5,996 bases of DNA from Promethearchaeota archaeon (GTDB taxonomy: Archaea > Asgardarchaeota > Lokiarchaeia > Sigyniarchaeales > SOKP01). The stretch covers positions 1 to 5,996 of the forward strand of contig JAHLWE010000131.1 in assembly GCA_019058135.1 (NCBI GenBank), written 5' to 3'. The notes beneath the pieces are model-generated. The model worked only from the letters and a program-made list of their open reading frames with translations. It was not told the origin of the DNA and ran no database searches. Below, one piece after another: positions 1 through 3,902 of the stretch. Position numbers and translations under genes: made by a program. Each line of letters starts with the position of its first letter. Position 1 is the stretch's first letter.

Positions 1-402
1 GGAAGCTCCGGTTCTGTAAACCCTATTCTTTGGACGACTGAGGAAGAAATATATGATTATTGTTTAAGTTCAAAAATAGATTTCATAAATGGAAAATCGG
101 CCAAAGAAATAAGGAATTTTCAAGCTGATGCTACATTTCAGGCATTAATTGAAAAAGAAGTTCCTTCTGCAAAAATATCAAGTAAAGATGTAAATCTTAG
201 ATCAATAGCAGAGTTAATATCACTAATTCATGCAAGTATATATTACTTTTGCACGATAATTGATGTGAATTGGGCTACTAATCCTTCAGTAATTATTGGA
301 AAGGAAATTTGTAATAATGCACTTAAAATGAATAAAAGTAAGGATGAAAGAGTTCAAGATAGAAAAAATATTGCAAATGATAAATTTCAGAATTTCTTCT
401 AA
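1..402 (+). CDS. Unrecognised protein, C-terminal 133 residues (5' end outside window)
   Basis: Frame 1 is open from the first base to a TAA at 400-402, giving 133 residues. There is no suitable start, so the gene begins upstream of the window. I do not recognise the family. The visible part opens with GSSGSVNPILWTTEEEIYDY and is mixed polar and charged. It has a moderately hydrophobic stretch around residues 75-90 (SLIHASIYYFCTIIDVNW) that is too interrupted by polar residues for a confident membrane helix. It ends in a basic, Asn- and Lys-rich tail. No signal peptide or metal-binding motif is visible. The last 61 codons recur, about 93% identical at DNA level, at 2323-2505, so the gene belongs to a family with at least two copies here. 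A long T-tract follows the stop, and the next gene is convergent. That this is a real coding region is supported by the codon-position bias between the two copies. Confidence 0.75.
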   Translation, partial: GSSGSVNPILWTTEEEIYDYCLSSKIDFINGKSAKEIRNFQADATFQALIEKEVPSAKISSKDVNLRSIAELISLIHASIYYFCTIIDVNWATNPSVIIGKEICNNALKMNKSKDERVQDRKNIANDKFQNFF

Positions 403-415
403 TTTAAATTTATCA

Positions 416-432
416 TTTTTTTTTTATTTTTT
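416..432 (+). terminator. T-tract terminator after the left-edge gene
   Basis: A run of ten T (416-425), one A, then six T (427-432) begins 14 bases after the TAA at 400-402, with no strong hairpin before it. This fits the oligo-T termination of archaeal transcription. It lies in the 60-base gap between two convergent genes. Confidence 0.5.
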
Positions 433-462
433 ATTTATAAATGCATTCTAGTTAAGAAGAAA

Positions 463-867
463 CTATGCAGCTTGTTCTTTTTCTATTGATTTAATTTTAC
501 TATTTAATTCTTTTATTTTAGCATCAATCTCTTTTATTTTAATTTTCTTTTGCGCTTTTATTTCCTTATTTTTCGCCTTTAATTCATCTACTTTCTCCTT
601 TTCTTCTATTTTCAAATCTTTAGTTATATTTTTAATATTTGTTTTGTACTCTGCAAGCTTATTCTTGAGTTCTGCATATTGTGTTTGAGTTGTTTCCAAC
701 TCCCCTTGTGATTTTTTTAATTTTTCCTTAAGTTCCGAAATTTTTGGATCATATTTGGAATTTATTTCAGACTCTGCAACAGTAGTTTTAGAAACTGTTT
801 CATCTTCAACCTTCTTTTTTTCTTCTTCTTTTTCGGTTATTTGAGATTTTAATTCATCAATTGACAT
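463..867 (-). CDS. Small charged coiled-coil protein
   Basis: This 134-residue protein is almost entirely predicted coiled coil by eye. It is extremely rich in Lys, Glu and Ile/Leu with heptad-like spacing (for example ISELKEKLKKSQGELETTQT near residues 43-62). A possible break lies near residues 38-42, around a Tyr-Asp-Pro. It has no signal peptide, no membrane segment and no Cys. The start is well supported: on the minus strand GGAGGT lies nine bases before the ATG. No enzymatic domain is visible, so a structural, scaffolding or partner-binding role is plausible but inferred. Low complexity means similarity to SMC, Rad50 or prefoldin-like helices would be uninformative. It stands alone, convergent with the left-edge gene and divergent from the relic region. 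The real gene call is secure and the function is unknown. Confidence 0.8.
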   Translation of the reverse strand: MSIDELKSQITEKEEEKKKVEDETVSKTTVAESEINSKYDPKISELKEKLKKSQGELETTQTQYAELKNKLAEYKTNIKNITKDLKIEEKEKVDELKAKNKEIKAQKKIKIKEIDAKIKELNSKIKSIEKEQAA

Positions 868-876
868 GGAAATTTA

Positions 877-882
877 ACCTCC
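877..882 (-). promoter_or_regulatory. Strong Shine-Dalgarno of the coiled-coil gene
   Basis: GGAGGT on the minus strand (ACCTCC on plus) is separated by nine bases from the ATG at 865-867. It is the strongest ribosome-binding site in the window and fixes this start. Confidence 0.75.
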
Positions 883-1094
883 ATTTTTATATTTTTATTT
901 TTTATAATTTTAAATTTTATAATTTCTTGAGTTTATAAGTATTATTACTTCTTAACTTTTTTTCTTTCTAATTCGTAAAAAATGGCATCATCTCAAGAAG
1001 TGATTATTATATTGTTATTCAAGGATTTAAATTTATATATTTTTTTTTTTACAAGATACGATCAATAAATTTATGTTGTTTTTTTATAAGGTAG
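883..1094. other. AT-rich intergenic region, divergent side
   Basis: This stretch lies between the coiled-coil gene (leftward) and the relic region (rightward). Apart from the minus-strand TATA candidate, I see a plus-strand TATA-like stretch (AAATTTATATAT, about 1028-1039) followed by a ten-base T-run. I see no RNA gene, long repeat or open frame in it. Confidence 0.4.
931..940 (-). promoter_or_regulatory. Candidate TATA box of the coiled-coil gene
   Basis: The minus strand reads ACTTATAAAC here. A start of transcription about 25 bases downstream would give a leader of roughly 40-45 bases carrying the Shine-Dalgarno. The surroundings are so AT-rich that other TATA-like matches exist (for example 901-910), so the exact box is uncertain. 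Confidence 0.3.
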
Positions 1095-1428
1095 CAAAAT
1101 AATCTCAGTCACCTTCCTGTAAAAGTTGTAGTTGGCGATAAAATTACCAAAAAGTTGAAATTAGATGATGGTCGATTATATTATTATGAATCGAGCAACA
1201 TTTTCAGAAGAATATGAAACTGTGAGGGTTGGATATCCATCTGAGTTAAATCATGTGTGTCCTGTTTGCAGAAGCAAGGTAAAATATCGTTATCCAGACA
1301 ACGGTAAGCTTGTTCACACGTTGGAAGGAGATGTATATCAAGTCGTCAATTTTAAATTTTTTCTTATTCCCAAAATTGTGAATAAGACAGTATCATCATT
1401 AAAAAGTGCTTTGAGGGAGGCGAGATAA
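1095..1428 (+). pseudogene. Broken zinc-ribbon protein, probably the N-terminus of an IS transposase
   Basis: Two overlapping reading frames look like one broken gene. Frame 0 (1095-1217) reads a Met-less segment with VVGDKITKKLKLDDGRLYYY and ends at TGA 1215-1217. Frame 1 (1165-1428) continues with EYETVRVGYPSELNHVCPVC. A single-base loss near 1206-1215 would join them. The frame-1 part has one zinc knuckle, Cys32-Pro-Val-Cys35 counted from ATG 1165, followed by KYRYPDNGKLVHTLEGDVYQ. In zinc-ribbon transposases this layout is followed by a Tyr/Cys-rich second knuckle. Here the matching place reads FFLIPKIVNKT with no Cys, while a neighbouring frame shows Asn-Cys-Glu, so the second knuckle looks destroyed. 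The catalytic part is absent and the frame ends at 1428. The ribbon and frameshift reading is fairly good. The transposase label rests on remembered family style, not a search, and another zinc-ribbon protein is possible. Confidence 0.5.
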
Positions 1429-1478
1429 AATAGAGAGAACAATATTATTAAAATATAAGTTCCTTCTCTTGCTTATTT

Positions 1479-1670
1479 ATGATTTTAACCGTAAAAGGGG
1501 TCATTTTAAATATACAAAAATTTTTGGAGAATTGGATAAATAGGGTTCATAATAAATATAAACAACTTCCATCTGAGGGGGGAGGGGTAATAATTGCCAA
1601 TTCTTCGAGATTATGGAATCCTAAGGACATTGAGTTAGTTTGTGAGATTTATTGGAGAAAAATTTCTTAA
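1479..1670 (+). pseudogene. 63-residue orphan frame, likely a gene fragment
   Basis: An ATG-initiated frame of 63 codons has no clear ribosome-binding site. It encodes a Trp-, Lys- and Ile-rich peptide with QKFLENWINRVHNKYKQLPS followed by a hydrophobic patch (GGGVIIANSSRLWNP). I do not recognise it. The patch vaguely resembles the beta strand preceding the active site in some restriction-endonuclease-like proteins, but no catalytic motif can be assigned. It lies between two broken genes. Near its end, the adjacent frame 1 (from about 1639) begins to resemble the ImmA/IrrE relic that follows, so its 3' part may belong to that relic after a frame change. It is most likely debris, and expression as a small protein cannot be excluded. 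Confidence 0.3.
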
Positions 1671-1671
1671 A

Positions 1672-2321
1672 TTGAATATGAAAGTAAGAAAGAAATGAAA
1701 AGACGAATATGAGGCTTTAAATGGTTGGAAAAGTGAAATAAAAAACATCGGAATATTGATATTTCAGATTTTAGTTATTAGTGTTGAAGAAATGCGAGGA
1801 TTTTCAATTTCAGATACACCATTTCCAACTATTGTAATAAATCGTAGTGATGGTGCCTTTGGTCGCATTTTTACTCTCTTACATGAATTTGTTCACATAA
1901 TGCTTAATAAGGTAGGACTTTGTACATTGAAGGAAAAAGATAAAGCACATTTTAAAATAGAAGAATTTTGCAACGCTGTTGCAGGTGCGATATTAGTGCC
2001 AAAAATAATCTTACAAAACATATTATTAGTAAAAGAGCATAAATCTATAGAATGGGAACACAGTGAATTAAATTCTTTAAAAAGAATGTTTTGGGCTAGT
2101 CATTAAGTTATATTATGCAGGTCGTTATTAATTAAACAAACAACTAAAAAATTTTATCAGAAAAAGAGAGAACATTGGATGAGTCTGCCTAAACCGTCCA
2201 AGAAAGGTTATGAAAAACAATATGAAAAAGTATTAAGAACTCATTCACCTAATTATATAAAATCGTTTTGAGTGCAATGTACAATAGGAATATAACTTTG
2301 CAAGATGTTTCTTTTTATTTA
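1672..2321 (+). pseudogene. ImmA/IrrE-like zinc metallopeptidase pseudogene
   Basis: The intact members of this family (M78-like, COG2856) are zinc proteases that cleave a partner repressor or antitoxin, often beside mobile elements. The longest uninterrupted piece, TTG 1756 to TAA 2106 (116 codons), holds EEMRGFSISDTPFPTIVINR, then FTLLHEFVH with the HExxH zinc motif, then IEEFCNAVAGAILVP, which supplies the third-ligand region. Homology runs past both ends in the same frame. Upstream, from about 1672, WKSEIKNIGILIFQ is preceded by a TGA at 1696-1698 where the family has Trp. Downstream of the TAA at 2104-2106, where Glu would fit, the frame continues as FYQKKREHWMSLPKPSKKGY to NYIK at 2262. 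There a one-base loss shifts to frame 0, read as VLSAMYNRNITLQDVSFYL up to 2321. The gene then joins abruptly to the duplicated fragment at 2323. With two nonsense codons, one frameshift and no N-terminus, the full protein cannot be made, although the 116-residue core retains its HExxH. Confidence 0.8.
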
Positions 2322-2322
2322 A

Positions 2323-2505
2323 TCACTAATTCAAACAAGTGTATATTACTTTTGTACGATGATTGATGTGAATTGGGCAACCAATCCTTCAGTAATTATT
2401 GGAAAGGAAATTTGTAATAATGCACTTAAAATGAATAAAAGTAAGGAAGAGAGAGTTCAAGACAGAAAAAATATTGCAAATAATAAATTTCAAAATTTCT
2501 TTTAA
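2323..2505 (+). pseudogene. Duplicate 3' fragment of the left-edge gene
   Basis: These 183 bases match 220-402 with 13 substitutions and no indel (170 of 183 identical), including the stop codon position. The reading frame is intact for 60 codons (YYFCTMIDVNWATNPSVIIG and the Lys/Asn-rich tail) but is preceded by TAA at 2320-2322, and I find no believable start. The match stops at the join with the ImmA-like relic, where the sequence shares only TTAAT-like bases with the equivalent site before 220. Ten substitutions are at third codon positions, three at first and none at second, and the six amino-acid changes are mild (for example Asp to Glu and Ile to Val). The two copies therefore separated while both were coding, and this copy was broken later. 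Confidence 0.9.
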
Positions 2506-2655
2506 TTCTTTATTTACACATAAAAAAGGAAGTGCATTACCAAACCTTGATCGTATTCCTTATGCTTAATGTTTTTTCTTCAAGATTGACTCCACTTTCT
2601 ACCTCCTAATCTTATACTAAAATATTACAAGAATTTAAACTCACATACTTTCACA

Positions 2656-2671
2656 TATTTATATGTAAATA
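2656..2671 (+). promoter_or_regulatory. Candidate TATA box of the first toxin-antitoxin module
   Basis: ATATTTATATGTAAAT lies about 40 bases before the antitoxin ATG. A transcript starting about 25 bases further on would begin near 2688, just ahead of the AGAGGT ribosome-binding site. The ACATATTTATATGT core is also nearly self-complementary, as expected if the ribbon-helix-helix antitoxin binds its own promoter. That autoregulation is an inference from the family. Confidence 0.45.
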
Positions 2672-2690
2672 AATATTAAAAAAACATGAA

Positions 2691-2696
2691 AGAGGT
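2691..2696 (+). promoter_or_regulatory. Ribosome-binding site of the VapB-type antitoxin
   Basis: AGAGGT is spaced six bases from ATG 2703, which supports this start. Confidence 0.65.
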
Positions 2697-2702
2697 TTTA
2701 AG

Positions 2703-2930
2703 ATGACGAATTTTACTTTATCAATCCCTGATGATTTAAAGAAAGAAATGGATAAATTCCCAGAAATTAATTGGTCGGAGGTTGCAAGGGCATCAATAAG
2801 GCAAAAAATAGCAGATCTTAATTTTTTAAAAGGTTTTAGAGTGAATAGTGATATTTCACCAGAAGAAGCAGAAATGATGGGACAAGAAATAAGCAAACTT
2901 TTGGCTAAACGATATAAAGGGGATCATTAG
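2703..2930 (+). CDS. vapB: Ribbon-helix-helix antitoxin (VapB/CopG-like)
   Basis: This 75-residue protein opens with the beta strand TNFTLSIPDDLKKEMDKFPE, followed by a Trp-Ser-Glu-Val-Ala helix start (INWSEVARASIRQKIADL). That is the beta-alpha-alpha pattern of ribbon-helix-helix DNA-binding proteins at roughly residues 2-38. The acidic C-terminal half (residues 48-70) would be the toxin-neutralising segment. VapB proteins of this type pair with a PIN-domain ribonuclease and repress their own operon. The TAG stop shares its last base with the GTG of the following PIN gene, the tight coupling typical of such operons. A Shine-Dalgarno supports the start. Its cognate toxin is truncated, so it may survive as an orphan antitoxin or transcription regulator. 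Confidence 0.85.
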   Translation: MTNFTLSIPDDLKKEMDKFPEINWSEVARASIRQKIADLNFLKGFRVNSDISPEEAEMMGQEISKLLAKRYKGDH

Positions 2931-3124
2931 TGAGATTGGTACTTGACGCTAATATATTATTTGCAGCATTAATTAAAGACTCATTAACTGCTGAATTAAT
3001 TATTACTGATGAGCTTCAACTTTATGCACCAGAATTTCTTTTAGATGAATTTGCAATCTTATCTCTTATTTCAATTTTTCAAACCTATTTTTTAAAAATT
3101 ACTAAGAATAAATATAAATACTAA
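2930..3124 (+). pseudogene. vapC: Truncated PIN-domain toxin (VapC-like), N-terminal third to half
   Basis: A GTG overlapping the antitoxin stop by one base begins MRLVLDANILFAALIKDSLT, a clear PIN-domain start with the first catalytic Asp at residue 6. The second acidic position is likely Glu40 in LLDEF. After residue 41 the sequence changes abruptly to a hydrophobic then Lys-rich tail (AILSLISIFQTYFLKITKNK) and stops at 64 residues, about half the normal PIN length of roughly 130. The two later Asp residues that complete the metal site, usually after a central helix and near the C-terminus, are missing. None of the three plus frames downstream restores them. The protein should have no ribonuclease activity. 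The remaining strand and helix could still bind the antitoxin, though this is speculative. The breakpoint, near 3050, leads directly into the next module. Confidence 0.8.
3109..3118 (+). promoter_or_regulatory. Candidate TATA box of the second toxin-antitoxin module
   Basis: TAAATATAAA lies inside the 3' end of the truncated PIN frame. A start about 25-30 bases downstream would fall at 3138-3146, giving a leaderless or nearly leaderless transcript for the AbrB-type gene. That agrees with the lack of a well-placed Shine-Dalgarno there (the only AAGGA, at 3123-3127, is too far from either start). Confidence 0.4.
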
Positions 3125-3143
3125 GGATTTTTAATTTTACTTA

Positions 3144-3392
3144 GTGAATAAAATGGTAGAAAAAACAGTAAAAGTTACTAATAAGGGTATGATTTCTATT
3201 CCCGCTGCAATAAGAAAAAAATATAATATCAATGATGGTGATTATATTTTGGTAAAAGAAGATGAAAATAAGGGAATCCAACTCATACCTATTGAATCTA
3301 TAGAATCTTTAAGAAATAAGGCGCTTACTGTAGAAGAATCTCGTGAAATTTTTAGACAATCCCGTAAGGAAGATATGGAGTTAGAAAGATAG
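3144..3392 (+). CDS. vapB: AbrB/MazE-type antitoxin (swapped-hairpin)
   Basis: The N-terminal 50 residues form a classic AbrB swapped-hairpin DNA-binding domain: VKVTNKGMISIPAAIRKKYN, then a Gly-Asp turn (INDGDYILVKED) and a closing strand (GIQLIPIES). The charged C-terminal helix, EESREIFRQSRKEDMELER, is the expected toxin-binding segment. The open frame begins at GTG 3144 (82 residues). An ATG at 3153 (79 residues) starts just before the conserved domain and is equally or more likely. Neither has a clear ribosome-binding site, so leaderless translation is plausible. The TAG stop directly abuts the ATG of a complete PIN toxin gene, so the two form an operon and this protein should neutralise that toxin and repress their common promoter, as known for the family. 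It differs in fold from the ribbon-helix-helix antitoxin upstream. Confidence 0.9.
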   Translation: MNKMVEKTVKVTNKGMISIPAAIRKKYNINDGDYILVKEDENKGIQLIPIESIESLRNKALTVEESREIFRQSRKEDMELER

Positions 3393-3803
3393 ATGCCTCC
3401 TCGTGCGTGCTTAGATGCTGGCCCTATTTACCTTTATTACCGAAAAAATCCCCCAAAAAAAGTAATAACGTTAATACAAAACATTAAAGAACAGAAGAGT
3501 TCTGCGTTTGTACCTAATATTATATTAGTAGAAGTTTTTAAACATCTTTGTGTAACTGAAGGAAAAGATCATGCTATAAACTGTATTATTAACTTTCAAT
3601 ATAATATCAACACTCAATTCATTGTATTAACACCCGATTTAATTTTAGATGCTGGCCGTTTAAAATGCCAATATCGCACCAAATTATCCTATAATGACTG
3701 TATTGCGATTGCTGTTGCGATAAAGATGAAGGCAAAACTTCATACGACCGATAAAAATTTGCCAAAGATCCGAAATTTGCAAGTAGAACTATATGATTTT
3801 TAA
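3393..3803 (+). CDS. vapC: PIN-domain ribonuclease toxin (VapC-like)
   Basis: This complete PIN domain of 136 residues has all four acidic positions of the metal site: Asp8 in CLDAGPIYLYY, Glu47 in LVEVFKH, Asp102 in LSYNDCIAIAVA and Asp120 in HTTDKNL. PIN toxins are Mg/Mn-dependent endoribonucleases that cut tRNA or rRNA and arrest growth when the antitoxin is lost. The actual RNA target here cannot be read from sequence. The ATG follows the antitoxin TAG with no gap, indicating translational coupling, and GGAG at 3377-3380 lies 12 bases before it. The protein is soluble, with no signal peptide. It has only superficial similarity to the truncated PIN fragment upstream, whose start is RLVLDANILF. 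The two modules are therefore separate acquisitions and not a tandem duplication. Confidence 0.92.
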   Translation: MPPRACLDAGPIYLYYRKNPPKKVITLIQNIKEQKSSAFVPNIILVEVFKHLCVTEGKDHAINCIINFQYNINTQFIVLTPDLILDAGRLKCQYRTKLSYNDCIAIAVAIKMKAKLHTTDKNLPKIRNLQVELYDF

Positions 3804-3809
3804 AATATC

Positions 3810-3884
3810 ATTAAGAGTAATAATGCTAGCTCTACGGGGATATCTCCTTTCTTGATTTTTCCTTTGGCTATTATTACATTTAAT
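3810..3884. repeat. Imperfect inverted repeat between convergent genes
   Basis: ATTAAGAGTAATAAT (3810-3824) pairs with ATTATTACATTTAAT (3870-3884) at 13 of 15 positions around a 45-base loop. It lies between the toxin gene and the convergent glycosidase gene. It may be a bidirectional terminator structure or a residual terminal repeat of a lost element. AT-rich arms of this size can also arise by chance. Confidence 0.35.
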
Positions 3885-3890
3885 TTATTT

Positions 3891-3898
3891 AAAAAAAA
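3891..3898 (-). terminator. T-run terminator of the glycosidase gene
   Basis: On the minus strand a run of eight T begins about four bases after the TAG stop of the glycosidase (3903-3905). This fits archaeal oligo-T termination. Confidence 0.5.
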
Positions 3899-3902
3899 TT
3901 TA

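Larger units (their letters stand above)
2506..2702. other. Intergenic leader before the first toxin-antitoxin module
   Basis: About 200 bases hold no open frame on the plus strand. The distal end contains the promoter and ribosome-binding site of the antitoxin gene. The remainder shows no repeat or RNA gene that I can identify. Confidence 0.4.

Noticed and set aside
403..462. A small RNA in the T-rich gap between the convergent genes
   Set aside because: The gap is only about 60 bases, nearly all A and T, with no stable fold visible. A terminator explains it.
1696..2106. Alternative genetic code or recoding (TGA as Trp, selenocysteine) to explain internal stops in the peptidase relic
   Set aside because: One stop is TGA and the other TAA, there is also a frameshift, and no recoding structure is evident. 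Simple decay explains all three.
220..2505. The two matching 183-base segments as the direct repeats bounding an integrated element
   Set aside because: At 93% identity with coding-type substitutions they are too diverged for fresh target or attachment duplications, and no integrase or tRNA site is seen between them. They are better explained as paralogous gene ends.
2651..2896. Minus-strand open frame of 81 codons opposite the ribbon-helix-helix antitoxin
   Set aside because: It lies almost wholly antisense to a recognisable antitoxin with its own ribosome-binding site and promoter. Its Ser/Leu/Ile/Phe-rich product is what the antisense of Lys/Glu-rich coding gives.
2703..3803. The two toxin-antitoxin modules as a tandem duplication
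   Set aside because: The antitoxins have different folds (ribbon-helix-helix and AbrB), and the PIN starts share only generic motif residues.
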